Origin: Bathynomus jamesi
Taxonomy: Eukaryota; Arthropoda; Malacostraca; Isopoda; Cirolanidae
Direction of reading: 5' to 3'
Length of the DNA: 64,000 nt
Assembly: GCA_023014485.1 (NCBI GenBank)
Contig: JAJOZX010005510.1
Coordinates: forward strand, 166,001-230,000
Shown piece after piece: positions 21,023-31,271 of this stretch. Position numbers and translations under genes: made by a program. Positions within the stretch are counted from its first letter, which is position 1. Every line of letters starts with the position of its first letter. The notes under the pieces were generated by a model. It searched no databases and was not told the DNA's origin. It saw only the letters and a list, made by a program, of their open reading frames with translations.

Positions 21023-21199
21023 TACATACATATTAGAAAGTAGAAAATATTTTTTTTATAAAAAAGTACATTTTATACAAATTTGCACAAGATAATATAT
21101 ATATTTTCTTATTCAGTTTTGATTGGTTATTCAATATATATTGCTGTTATAGCTGGGTGTGACTGGGTCAAAAAACGAATATTAACCCATTAAAGATCA

Positions 21200-22108
21200 T
21201 TAAAGATCACAATAATCAGACTAGAGGTCATAGTATGAAATTATTTAAGCCAAGATGTAGAACAAATTTAAGAAAACATAGTTTTACAAACAGAGTAATT
21301 AAGTTTTGGAACAGTCTGACAGAAGTAGTAGTGACTTCAGATACGCTTGATTCTTTCAAAAGAAAGTTGGATAGTTTGATGTCTGCAAAGGACATCTGGT
21401 GATGGTGTTTAAGCCCATTTTTATTGCATGAATGGTACTAGTTTATTTCATATATATTATGTGCATTTGGGTGATAGATCCCACAGCTCAACACAAGTGT
21501 TGTGGGATATAGGGAGGCAGCATCTTGGGTTAGGGGGTACTCTCTGTCCTTACACACCCTATTTAAAGATATTCCTCTGCCGAGCGGTGCCCCCCATAGT
21601 ACTGTGAGGTATTGAAAAACTCATGATCTTCACTTGCCCCACAAACACCTTTAAATGGGAGACCCAAAATGGGTGCACACACATTTCTACATTACTGTAC
21701 AGTCTTTACAGCCACACCTACACTTTTCCTCTTAAGTATATATATTGTAATGTATATGGATGTAAATTGTAACTTGGTCCGCAATTGATATGGACTGACT
21801 TATTTTTGGTTGGCATGGTACTAGTATTGATGGGTACCATAATGAAATTGACTGGATTCTTTGGATCTGATATATTTGCATGTCAGTTATAAATAGATAT
21901 AGTGTGTAACATATTTGTGGATAGTAGCCTATTATGACTTTGATCCTCTGGATCCAGAGATTCTATCTTTAGTTTTAAATTGATACTTAATTAGTTTTGT
22001 AAAAATTGGTTATTGCCAATGTACAGGCAGTTTTTACATAGTGGAGCCACCTCAATGGGCCGAAGTGGCCCCTAGTGTGCCCACTATAAAAATTTCTTAT
22101 GTTCTTAT
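21200..22108 (+). mobile_element. 3' end of a CR1-like LINE
   Basis: The C-terminal protein end (21208-21404) is followed by ~700 bp of 3' UTR, ending in TTCTTATG twice at 22093-22108. Short octamer repeats at the 3' terminus are a hallmark of the CR1 group. Heavily 5'-truncated. It precedes a palindrome of the local family (22112-22262). Confidence 0.82.
21208..21404 (+). pseudogene. CR1-type RT C-terminal tail
   Basis: Plus strand reads DHNNQTRGHSMKLFKPRCRT, HSFTNRVIKFWNSLTEVVV, then DSFKRKLDSLM and a stop. The TRGH...FT.RVI..WN.L...VV pattern matches the tail of CR1-like ORF2 proteins, as in the fuller copy near 63530-63690. No internal stop in this short piece. Confidence 0.82.
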
Positions 22109-22111
22109 GAG

Positions 22112-22262
22112 AGCAAACTTTTCTGGTCAATTTTGAAGTGTTCTGCATGAATCTGCCATCCATTTCCTGTGCAAATGCGTAGTTTTCGAGATATCGTCAT
22201 CTTGAAAACTATGCATTTGAACAGGAAATGGATGGCAGTTTCGTACAAAACACCTCAAAATT
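22112..22262. repeat. Palindrome of the GTCAATTTTGAGGTGTTTTG family, copy 3
   Basis: Arms AACTTTTCTGGTCAATTTTG and reverse, centre GAGATATCGTCATC. It directly follows the CR1 tail, and its right end runs into a shortened copy of the 15586 palindrome (22262-22310). Confidence 0.88.
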
Positions 22263-22334
22263 AACCCCGAGACCTAAATTATACAAATGATAATGTAATA
22301 ACATGTGCCAACCTTGCATGTGTAGTCCGCTAAA

Positions 22335-23105
22335 TTTCACCTGCCCTTAAACAGAAATGAGAGATGTTATTTTTAGGATTTTTTGGTAATTATGTATTTT
22401 ATCCCACTCAGTCATTTTACATACCAAAATACATTTTTCTAGTAGTATTTGATGTGATTTGTTCAAATATGACCTCCATTTCCGTCGGAAATGAGATCCA
22501 ACAAAGTTATAGTACTTTGAAGTTTGGCTCATTTTCAAGGGAAATGGAAGTCAAAATCTAAGCAAAACACATCAAATATTACTAGGAAAATGTATTTTGG
22601 TATTAATTAACCTAACCTAACCTAACCTTACCTTACCTTACCTAACCTAACCTAACCGTGGCTAAACGAGCCTAACCCTGGCTAAACGAGCTCTCGTCTG
22701 TATCCACCACCTAATCCATAATAAGGTAATACTCTAGGCTCGTTTAGCCAGGGTTAGGCAAGGTTAGGTTAGGTTAATTAATACCAAAATACATTTTTCT
22801 AGTAATATTTGATGTTTTGCTTAGATTTTAACTTCCATTTCCCTTGAAAATGAGCCAAACTTCAAAGTACTATAACTTTGTTGGATCTCATTTCCGACGG
22901 AAATGGAGGTCATATTTGAACAAATCACATCAAATACTACTAGAAAAATGTATTTTGGTGTGTAAAATGACTGAGTGTGATAAAATACATAATAACCGTC
23001 TTAATTATTCCACGATTGAAAAAAAGGTCTAAACTCTTGTCTTCATCGAGGGCAATATGGCGGGTCACGTCTTCAAAATCAAATATGCATAACTAACACG
23101 TCATA
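22335..23105 (-). pseudogene. Merlin-like N-terminal relic split by a palindromic element
   Basis: The minus strand at 23105-23040 reads FDFEDVTRHIALDEDKSLD, matching 19510-19420. The frame continues to ~22997. The following segment (TGCCCTTAAA...TTAGGATTTTTT) resumes at 22384-22335. The 612-bp palindromic element at 22385-22996 lies between them. Frameshifts and stops are present. Confidence 0.65.
22385..22996. mobile_element. 612-bp palindromic element with CCTAA core
   Basis: Left end GGTAATTATGTATTTTATCC, right end GGATAAAATACATAATAACC-like (TGATAAAATACATAATAACC). The arms, ~230 bp, include CCAAAATACATTTTTCTAGT and CATTTCCGTCGGAAATGAG. The inner side holds CCTAACCTAACCTAA on one arm and its reverse on the other. 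The centre has a second small inverted pair, GGCTAAACGAGCCTAACC. Confidence 0.88.
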
Positions 23106-23418
23106 CTTCGTCACAAAAAAATTGAACTGAACAGACGACCAATTGCTAAAAATGATTTATTTGTAAAATGGGACAAATTTAATTACGCAGAAGTAGCCAG
23201 AATCACTAAAAATAAGAAATATTCACCAAATAGTCGATATATATATATAATGAAAAAACACCAAAAATAGGAAATATATCTTAATAAAAAAACACATTTT
23301 ATACAAATTTGCACAAGATAATATATATATTTTCTTATTCCATTTTGATTGGTTATTCAATATATATTGCTGTTATAGCTGGGTGTGACTGGGTCAAAAA
23401 ACGAATAATAACCGAATT

Positions 23419-23466
23419 ATTATTACTATTATTACTATTATTATTATTATTATTATTAGAATTATT
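23419..23466. repeat. (ATT)n microsatellite
   Basis: TTATTA/TTATTATTAT-type simple repeat with two interruptions. It directly follows the right end (CGAATAATAACC) of the Merlin-like segment. Confidence 0.9.
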
Positions 23467-23469
23467 ATT

Positions 23470-24880
23470 ATTTAATTTAAAAATATTAGTTTTTATAGAA
23501 TATCAAGTTGACAAATTTCCAACCCAAATTTATCGTACAAACCGTACGATAATAGAAAATGGTATTGTACATCGATTTGAGGGTGAAATTATCGTACATG
23601 TACGATAATTATCGTACGTCTGGCAACGCTGGGTAGGTGGTTTGAATACAGTACAAACTCTTTTAACTAAACAACACAACATGGAAGTACAGTACATTTC
23701 AATTAACTCACCAACGTAGAAGTCACTTCAAAACATAAATCGTTAACAAAACAAAGCATAACAAAACTCCAAAATAACATTAGTAAACCAGCATTTAAAA
23801 ACTGGTGACATAAAATTTATACAAATAATGAGCAAAGTTAAAATGCTAAATAACTTTACTTCAATTCCGTAAATTTCCTATACCTAAGGTGAGTCAAACT
23901 GGTTGACATAACTTTAACTAAACTTGAGAAGTTGGCCTCTGGAACTTTTATATTTAAATAGGTCTTGAGTAACCTTTCTCTTCCTAAATTCCTACTTCAT
24001 TCTTTTTAATCCATTTCACATGGTTTAAAACACACAGTTTGTCAAAAAATTTGATCTATAACATACAAATTTTTCTCCCCCCCCCCCAGTATATGGAAAA
24101 ACTATACACGCTTACAACATGGTATCGTATGTGGTACCTTTACTTCTTAATTAAATATAAATTATTAATTAATTGAATTAAATATCTACAAAATTGCCTC
24201 GGGATTGGCGACATAGCCTATTGGGAATGAAATGATTGCCATACGTACAAAGAACCCATATGTAGGCATCGGGCCTGCATAACAACAAGAAAACCAAATT
24301 TATGATCTCGTGTTTAAACTTTTCCATTGCCAACTCATGAGAATTATATCGAGAAAGAGTCAACGACCTTTGCTGAATCAGCACATAATAAAAATACTAA
24401 GATTATATTATAGCGGTTCAGTCGGAGCTTGTTTATGTTACAGCGAGGCTTTAAGCAAGGAAGATGTCCTTTATCTTCCTAAAAGTTCTGAGTAAAATCC
24501 TCTTGATATAAAACTTAATAACTATACGAAGGATAGGCCTGTTCCTTCAGGTGTTTAACTAGTGACTGCCTATAATAGTTATATTGAGTCAACTCATTGT
24601 GCAACTCCATCGTACGACGGCCTTACATCGAAACAGAAGCGAGGCCCAGCGAAATAATAAGGTAAGGCAATTTCTTTCTTTGCCATTAGGTAGTCCATAT
24701 CCCGAAAACAATTAAATAAACAAAGAGGTCCTTTGAAGACCTACACATACATAACTCTCTAACGAAAAAACATAGGGCTTTTGTCGTTAACTCTCCACTG
24801 AAGTCTGCTGGAAATTTCCAACGGATGAGGGTATCAGGCAATCAACCCATAGCCCTATATAGTTTTTTCACATCCGGTGT
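23470..24880. other. Stretch without recognised gene
   Basis: Near 23570-23640 a short inverted pair ATTATCGTACATGTACGATA is followed by GTCTGGCAACGCTG, which looks like one end (CAGCGTTGCCAGAC reversed) of a hAT-type MITE. The rest of the segment gives only short open frames without motifs. Confidence 0.4.
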
Positions 24881-24884
24881 CCAC

Positions 24885-24965
24885 CATTGAATGTTATTCT
24901 GGTGTCCGCCTTCAATGGCAAACATCGGAATAACATTGAAGGCCCGGTTAGGTCAACTGTATGCT
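24885..24965. repeat. Small inverted repeat with GGCCCGGTTAGGTCAACTGT
   Basis: Contains both orientations of ATTGAA.G...GG.GTCCACC-like sequence and the GTTAGGTCAACTGTATGC block also found in the 9690-9800 unit and in the minisatellites. It lies in the 5' flank of the Merlin transposase. Confidence 0.6.
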
Positions 24966-25413
24966 TGGGGTTTTTCTATTTATTTTTTTTATTTTCAAAA
25001 ATGGTTGCGTTATTCCGACGTCCGCCCCAATCTCCACCTTGAAAACCCCTATATTGAAAATTTCATAAAAATCTGATTATAAATAAAGAAGTTATACAGG
25101 GGGTGCTTTTGCTGGTTATGATTCAGTAGAACACATTCACCAAACTCGATATTGATACTGATACAGCGAGATAGAGCAAAAAAAAAACCAAGAAAACTTT
25201 ATTCTATACTAATTTTGCCGGAAATTCCTATTTATCGAGATATTTACTTTCGAAATTATTAAATTTTGGCGCCATTATTCACTAGTCAAACAATTTCGTC
25301 CAGTGTGTATGTAGTCATGTTATTATCATTAGCCAATCAGCGGTGGCCCTATTGTCACGTGACACCCACGCGCATGTCCGGCGCTGAAATTTGAATTCAA
25401 CAGTTGCTTCAGA

Positions 25414-26344
25414 ATGGCGGTGTATAATGGTTGCTCTAATTCCGAGTGGGACGTTATTAAACAAGTTTTGAGGGATGATAGCGCTGCTGTCGCTATATTT
25501 CGAGCTCACGGCGTGCTCAAGACCTCTCTTATGTGTCCTCAGTGTGGTAATGAACTTAATTACCATGAAAATCGCATGTGTGGTACGGTATTGTAGCCAC
25601 CGCCGCAAGATAGCGAAGTGATCGGTGCGTTGTAGCTTCTCGGTGTCGGCCTACCAGGGCACGTGTCTTGATAAACTTCACATTCCTCCCTGGAAGAACT
25701 TACTTTTTTGCAACGCATTCATATGCAAGCATTTTGCACAGCGATACGCCGCCGACAACCTTAATGTGGGATTTGAGACAGTTATAATTTGGAAGAGCTT
25801 CTGCTCAGAAGTGTGTGAACACTGGATGGGCAATCAACAACCTATCGGGGGCCCCGGGATAATTATCGAGGTGGATGAAAGCAAATTCGGTAAATCAAAA
25901 TATGGTCGTGGCCGTCAAGTAACAGGAGTGTGGGTTTTGGGAGGTATCGAGACAGTTTCGAAGCATAAATTTATTGTGCCGGTCCCAGACAGAACAGCAG
26001 ACACGCTCATTCCTCTCATCGAACGCTACGTCCTTCCAGGTAGTATCATCCATACCGATTGTTGGAGGGCCTACAGCTCCTTGGGGGAACGAGGTTTTAT
26101 TCATCGCACCGTGAACCACAGCAAGAACTTCGTAGATCCTTCCACGGGCGTACATACACAAAATATCGAATGCCTGTGGAAGGACATGAAGAGTTGCGTC
26201 CTCCGCACGGGCAATAAACAACTCCACTATCACCAGTATTTCGCCAGGTACCTCTTTCAATCCCAGCACCCCAACAAGACCATCATCCTTCACCACTTTT
26301 TACTGCAAGTCGCCTCTCTCTACCCGCCACCCTCCCATAATTAA
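25414..26344 (+). pseudogene. Merlin (IS1016-like) transposase
   Basis: ATG at 25414. The N-terminal zinc ribbon reads LMCPQCGNELNY..ENRMC, then after a frameshift near 25580 and a TGA near 25618 the frame continues SFSVSAYQGTCLDKLHIPPW. The catalytic core has IIEVDESKFGKSKYGRGR (first Asp), VPVPDRTADTLIPLI, IIHTDCWRAYSSL (second Asp), TVNHSKNFVDPSTGVHTQNI and IECLWKDMKS (Glu). All three catalytic acids are present. Total ~300 codons, normal for Merlin. Only two lesions separate it from an intact frame. Base composition is less AT-rich than the flanks, in keeping with a young copy. Confidence 0.93.
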
Positions 26345-26520
26345 TGTAAGTGCACTGATAATATTTCAGTTAATTCCTACTTAACCGTCGGAAACTCAGT
26401 CCGAGTGGGACATCATCTGGGCCTAGGTTAGGTTAGGGGTACTACTTACCTTTCCTGGGTCCCGAATTTATTATGGGTACCCATGCCGGTAATTATTGAA
26501 TGTTTCACCAACACTGAAAT
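26345..26520. repeat. Merlin 3' flank, shared with 40420-40760 in reverse
   Basis: ACCGTCGGAAACTCAGTCCG, GAGTGGGACATCATCTGGGC and GGTAATTATTGAATGTTTCA also appear, reverse-complemented, at 40683-40750 and 40424-40450. This ties the minisatellite-bearing element at 40.4-40.7 kb to this Merlin copy. Confidence 0.7.
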
Positions 26521-26529
26521 TAATATCCA

Positions 26530-26722
26530 AAATACATTTTTCTAATGTATTTTGGTGTGTTCTGTTCAAGTATGACCTTCATATCTTGCACAAATGAACC
26601 GAAACAAAGTTATGAAACATTAAAGTTTTCCAATGTTTTGGTTCATTTTCGCTAGAAATGAAGGTCATATATGAACTAAACACACTAAAATACACTAGAA
26701 AAATGTATTTTGGATATTAACA
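26530..26722. repeat. Palindrome with CCAAAATACATTTTTCTA ends
   Basis: Outer arms AATATCCAAAATACATTTTT and reverse. Inner arms include AAGTATGACCTTCAT and AATGAAGGTCATATATG, and AATGAACCGAAAC paired loosely with GTTTTGGTTCATT. More diverged than the others, but the same plan as 22385-22996. Confidence 0.85.
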
Positions 26723-26762
26723 AAAACCAAACGGGCTAGGAATATATATATATATATATATA

Positions 26763-27496
26763 CAGGTCCGGCGCCAGCCTATTTGGCGCCCTTAGCAGGA
26801 CTGTAGCTGGCGCCCCCACCCGCCTCCCACTTCACGATTGGGTTTGCCCACAAAGTAATCAAGGTACCATATTTAAGAAACTATTTGCCTTACACTGATC
26901 TATTTTAATTTGCTAATACATACATTTATTATAAAATTATAAAATCATTTCACAGTTCAAGAAAGTGTCATGACCAATCAAAACAGCGAGTAAAGCGAGG
27001 CATATGTAGTAACAAATCAGAACGCTCAAAAGTGCTAAAATATGCGTGCAAAAAGGACATATCTACTGTTTTTTTCAAGCAAGAAGGGCATATGTCACAT
27101 AAAAACAGTTATTCGCTTATTGACGACTCCCGGAACTCATATTAAGCCGTAAATAAGCCGAGTCGCTTATTGACGACTCCCGTCTGTGCGCGCAACATTT
27201 TTAAATCGCTTATTTACGACTCCCGTCCCTAAAGGGTTAAAGGTCGTGATAGTGAAAGTTCTATAATGACCCAATAAGATGAATAAGTTAATTATGTAAA
27301 TATCAGTCAAGCTAAACTGGTGTACATACGTCGTACAACCTTTCATCATTTGTCTATGCTTCTCATTCCTTCATTATTTTTTTCATGTTGTTCTTACATA
27401 ATACTATCAGACGTACACAGGGCGGGAGGCGCTGGCGCCCCCCAGATCTTTGGCGCCCTTAGCATTTACTAACCTCGCCTAATGGAAGCGGCGGCC

Positions 27497-27499
<3 letters not shown>
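26763..27499. mobile_element. hAT-like element inside (TA)n
   Basis: Left end CAGGTCCGGCGCC, right end GGCGGCCCTG, both followed inwards by GGCGCCCTTAGCA blocks. Flanked by (TA)n on both sides, so any TATATATA duplication is hidden in the tract. 737 bp, no transposase. A region of repeated CGCTTATTGACGACTCCCG lies at 27120-27230, ending in a CCCTAAAGGGTTAA motif. Confidence 0.75.
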
Positions 27500-27532
<33 letters not shown>

Positions 27533-27570
27533 GATGAATTTCACAATTAAACACGTGAAATGAATGAATG

Positions 27571-27709
27571 CTGCAAACCCACAAGGAAAAAGAAAAACGA
27601 TTCCAAGGCCTTTCGTGTATTCAAAGCTACACCTCGTCATTCCCTGACGAGGTGTAGCTCTGAATACACCAAAGCCTTGGAATCGTTTGTCTTTTTCCTT
27701 GTGGGTTTG

Positions 27710-27713
<4 letters not shown>
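27571..27713. repeat. ~70-bp-arm hairpin in (TA)n
   Basis: Arms CTGCAAACCCACAAGGAAAA through AGCTACACCTCGTCA and back, centred at ~27642, with 90%-plus pairing. It stands between two (TA)n tracts at 27499-27530 and 27716-27746. No coding content. Confidence 0.93.
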
Positions 27714-27746
<33 letters not shown>

Positions 27747-27749
<3 letters not shown>

Positions 27750-28534
27750 TGTTGGGCACTAAAGCGTTAATCCGATAACAGTTAATTAACGAAGTTAACT
27801 TTTTTAACGGACTATTAACGGAAGTTAATTTCCATTTATCGTTATCGGACCAGTTAACTTCCGATAACTCGATATTTAGTCTGTTAAAGTCCGTTAACAC
27901 GTTAACTGCGAGGAGTCATTCACGGAAGATCACGCTCCGCGAATGAATTCAAACCGCCATAACTTCAGTCTGCCAATTCCGTCCTCTGCCGCAGTGGAAC
28001 GGCTCTTCTCTCTCGGCAAGGACATCCTGAGGCCCAAGAGGTCAAGAATGGCAGTTGGGCCTAACTTTGAGAAGTTGGTCTTTCTGAAGGGCAACCAGCA
28101 CATTGTGTCATAGTCTTTAATAAATGTGCCTAAAATTTAATTTTACCTTTCAGTTCCCGCCATAATAATTCTGTGGTAAATTAAAATTTAGTTAATGGTT
28201 AGTGGTTACAAGGGTTTCAAAACATGTAATCAGTACATTTTTTATTAAAAATAAAAAAAAAGTTATTAAGCAAAAAAGTTGCAAAACTTGATAAAAATAC
28301 AGTTAAATACCTATTTATTGTTGGATTTTGCATAAATAAACATTTTCTATCGGTTTTAAAGCTTTTTCCTTGATTTTTTTAAATGTTAGTAAAGAAATAG
28401 TTATCGTTAACGGATTATCGTTAACTTCCGTTAACTTTGTAGTAAAGTTATCGGATTATCGTTATCGGAGTTAAAAATTGGGGTTAACGGATTATCGTTA
28501 TCGAAGTTAACTTTTTGGTTAACGGTGCCCACCA

Positions 28535-28537
<3 letters not shown>
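27747..28537 (+). mobile_element. hAT element with GTTAACG subterminal repeats
   Basis: Ends CAGTGTTGGGCAC and GTGCCCACCACTG inside (TA)n tracts. Both ends are packed with TTAACGGATTATCGTTA-type repeats, typical transposase-binding arrays. It holds only the C-terminal piece of the transposase (27961-28113). Confidence 0.9.
27961..28113 (+). pseudogene. hAT transposase C-terminal dimerisation fragment
   Basis: Plus strand NFSLPIPSSAAVERLFSLG, KDILRPKRSRMAVGPNFEKL, VFLKGNQHIVS, then TAG. The SSAAVERLFS...R..L/M.P..FEKLVFL pattern is the hAT dimerisation domain. It is 50 codons long, open throughout, and lacks the rest of the protein, so the element depends on another copy. Confidence 0.85.
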
Positions 28538-28565
<28 letters not shown>

Positions 28566-28849
28566 ACTTGATTGAAGGGTTTGTTCTTATGGAAATGTAG
28601 CTTAGTGAGGAATAAGAGGACGAAGAGATGGTACATGTTTATTTACAAACGTTTCGGAAATTTTCATTTTCCATCATCAGTGCTAAAATTATAAAAGCAT
28701 ATAAAAATTAATAAATATAATGAACGGAAACTTATACAATATATTTAAATAAACGTGATATTAATGGTGTTTAAGTAATTAAAATTAAAAATAAAAGGGT
28801 TAAAGAGTTAAAGACTGGTTCTGCGTCAGAGGTAGATGACTTATCGAAT

Positions 28850-30617
28850 GAACACTTAAAATATGCAAATGACGTAGTATGTCTGCATATATCATTGCTC
28901 CTATCAGCCATGCTTGCTTATAGCTATATCTCTGCAGAGTTCATGAGGGTATATATCTTGCCCTGGTCAAAAATAAGTACGGAGACATTCGTCCAGTAAT
29001 AATTACAGGCCTATTGCTGTCGCTTCCTGCTTCTCGAAACTACTAGAAAAACTCTTGTTACTCCGATTAAATGATTTCCTATGGACATCTCCTAATCAGT
29101 TTGGCTTTAAAAGGTCCCACTCAACTGACCTGTGTATCTATGTATGTACTTAAAGAAACAATATCTAAATACATTGACAGTAATTCAACTATTTATAGCT
29201 GTTTCCTAGATATAAGTAAGGCATATGATAGGGTGAACCACAATATTTTATTTGCAAAACTAGAAGACAGGAAGGTTCCCATGTACATATTAAATATATT
29301 GAAATTTTGGTATTCCCACCAATCTTTCACTCTTAGGTGGGGCAATGTACTATCCGAGTGTTTTGGCTCCTCTTGCGGGGTGAGACAAGGCTCCTTGCTC
29401 TCCCCTATGCTGTTTAATGTGTATATTGACGGATTAATTGCTTCACTTAACGAGGCAACAGTGGGATGTTGTATAGATAACACAAGGATAAATAACTTAG
29501 TTTATGCCGATGATATGGTGTTAATAAGTCCCTCTGTTAAAGGTCTGGATCGGCTACAAAAAGTCTGCGAAGAGTATTTGCAGAAACATGATATTCTTTT
29601 TAATGTTACAAAAACTAAGGTTATGCAATTTCATCCTAAAAGCTGTAATCAGCCAGCTGATATAAAGTTTAAAATGAATGGTGAGGTAACTGAGGAAGTA
29701 CAAGAGTTTAAATGCAAAAAAAACTTCACTTTTTTCTACGCGAAGGTCAAAATATGAAAATAAAAACCCACTCTAATAGACAGAGTTTATTTCCACGACA
29801 GTTTCGACGCCCACTGGCATAATAAATAATTATGCAATATTAAATGTAATAAAATTAATAATAAATTCAATAATTATGTAAGAAAAATATAATAGAATCT
29901 GTATGTTTAGAACAGGAAGATAGTTTTAAATTTGCGCGAATGTACTTAATGAAAATGCCCTTCCGGTGTCGGGAGAATGGGATCTAACCTAGGTGCGAAT
30001 TTCTTAACGGTCGGTCCCTGGACTGTTTTTCCCTCTTGTTTTGGTTCATTTGTGTTTCTGTATCCACCCGAGAGGATGCCAGTGGGCGTCGAAACTGTCG
30101 TGGAAATAAACTCTGTCTATTAGAGTGGGTTTTTATTTTCATACAAGAGTTTAAGTATTTGGGTCAAACTATTACCAGCTCCTTGAGTGATGACTCGGAT
30201 ATAAGAAAACAATCTCGAAGCCTGTCTGCTAAAGCGAATATGACCATAAGGAACTTTCGATTCTGTACAAGTGAAGCTAAAGACACTCTCTTTCGTACTT
30301 TCTGCAGTAATATATACGGACAGCAACTCTGAGTGAATTATAAAAAAGGTTCTGGCAGAACCCTAAATTTGCTGTACAACAGGTCTTTTAGACTCTTACA
30401 TAAATTATCCCCGATATGCTTAGCTTCGCAAATGTTTGCTACCCGCAATGTCCCGAGCTTCCCGAAGGTAACAAGACGTGCTCAATACAGTCTAATGCAA
30501 AGAATTAAAAAATCAACCAACCCGATCATCCAAGTTATCCATGAGTCCTGCCATTTATCCTCTCAGCTACGGACTTCTTGGTACGAAAACGTCTGTCTGT
30601 ACAGTAGCTCCACTTAA
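28850..30617 (+). pseudogene. LINE reverse transcriptase, interrupted
   Basis: The first part (28850-29711) has SNEHLKYA, a frameshifted RPIAVASCFSKLLEKLL, then FLDISKAYDRVNHNIL, CGVRQGSLLSPMLFNVYI and the catalytic LVYADDMVLISPS. After the insertion the frame resumes at 30143: QEFKYLGQTITSSLSDDSDI, then NIYGQQL, a TGA where Trp is expected, VNYKKGSGRT, and an end near 30617. The catalytic YADD is intact. Stops and frameshifts in the 5' third and the W-to-stop change kill it. Confidence 0.88.
29712..30141. mobile_element. Inverted-tail Penelope-type insertion with 13-bp target duplication
   Basis: TACAAGAGTTTAA is repeated at 29699-29711 and 30142-30154. Inside, ~70-bp inverted ends read AACCCACTCTAATAGACAGA through CGACGCCCACTGGCAT and back. 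The inner edge GATGCCAGTGGGCGTCGAAAC folds as a 6-bp hairpin followed by GAAAC, as in Penelope tails. About 290 bp between the ends show no coding region. Confidence 0.85.
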
Positions 30618-30964
30618 CTTCGACATTACAGTATTATTTCTAATCAATTGTATATATTTCTATCCTTAGTATATGAACTATCATTGTATTAATGATATTT
30701 GTCATATGGACTATAGTCTGCCGATAAACCTTTTCATTTTCAATATGAAAAATAGAAAAATAGAAAAGTGACCAGCCGTCAAATATAAAGTAAAAAGCGA
30801 ACAAACTTGAGAAGAGTCTTACCAGGTTGTTATTGTCTGGGTATGGGGACTAATGGAGCAAAGGGTTGGGAATGAATGGTTGTTGGAAGGGGTTGGAAGA
30901 GTTGGAAGAGTTGGGGCCATACCGAGCGATGGTGAATTTCTTCTCAGTAGTCGGATATGGCAGT

Positions 30965-31267
30965 TTATTTGGCTATGCTTAAGTTAAAGGCAGAACTGTA
31001 GTCGTTGAGATTTGGTTTAATACTAAGGATGTGTAGGGACTCCAGAATGCAGAGGTCGGTTAGATGGTTGGTTGTGTTGATAATTTTGAAATTGGAGGGA
31101 AGTAGTGGGTGGTTGTGAAGGTGGCAGTAATCTCTTATTGCTGATTTAGAGGGTTTATTTAAGGGTTGCGATGTTCTGGTAGAAATATCGCGATGCTCGT
31201 CCACTCTGGTTTGATACTGGCGAATGGTGCTGCCAATATAGTTTGCTTTGCAGCGAACACAGTTCAT
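30965..31267 (-). pseudogene. Penelope GIY-YIG endonuclease domain (no RT part)
   Basis: Minus strand MNCVRCKANYIGSTIRQYQT, RVDEHRDISTRTSQPLNKPS, SAIRDYCHLHNH, DLCILESLHILSIKPNLND. It has the CxxC, the YIG block, the conserved Arg, EH, SAIRDH-like and ILES...KP.LN motifs of Penelope endonucleases. The first GIY residues would lie left of the break. The frame is open to its TAA, but the reverse transcriptase is missing, so this is a fragment. Confidence 0.9.
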
Positions 31268-31271
31268 TCAT

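Larger units (their letters stand above)
18855..21188. mobile_element. Merlin-like element with nested Tc1-type transposon
   Basis: Left end GGTAATTATTCGTTTTTTGG (a second GGTAATTATTCATTTTTTGA follows at once), right end GGGTCAAAAAACGAATATTA ACC. It contains a palindrome (18895-19078), the best-preserved zinc-ribbon N-terminus (19286-19510), a Tc1-type element (19645-21022) and a right-end segment (21040-21188) also seen at 18110-18284 and 23255-23414. I could not see a target duplication. Confidence 0.7.
28798..30760 (+). mobile_element. 5'-truncated LINE (YADD type) nested in Penelope tail
   Basis: Begins inside the RT coding region near 28800 and runs to a 3' UTR around 30620-30760. It interrupts the minus-strand Penelope tail between AAAATTAAAAATAAAA and AATATGAAAAATAG. 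A second element (29712-30141) interrupts it with a 13-bp duplication. Clade is uncertain: the WYSHQSF/GVRQGSLLSP pattern is common in fish and invertebrate CR1/Rex/RTE-like LINEs. Confidence 0.85.
28566..31267 (-). mobile_element. Penelope-like element, minus strand, truncated
   Basis: The GIY-YIG endonuclease end (30965-31267) leads on the minus strand into a 3' tail down to ~28566. The tail matches, reverse-complemented, the plus-strand copy's tail at 40020-40310. It is interrupted by a LINE at 28798-~30760. The coding part stops abruptly at 31267, where the opposite copy begins, so the two are head to head. Confidence 0.88.

Noticed and set aside
22600..22780. True telomere or chromosome end from CCTAA runs
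   Set aside because: Only a few degenerate units in inverted arrangement within a palindromic element; interstitial.
23309..23608. Open frame with poly-Leu
   Set aside because: Translates the (ATT)n microsatellite; no other motif.
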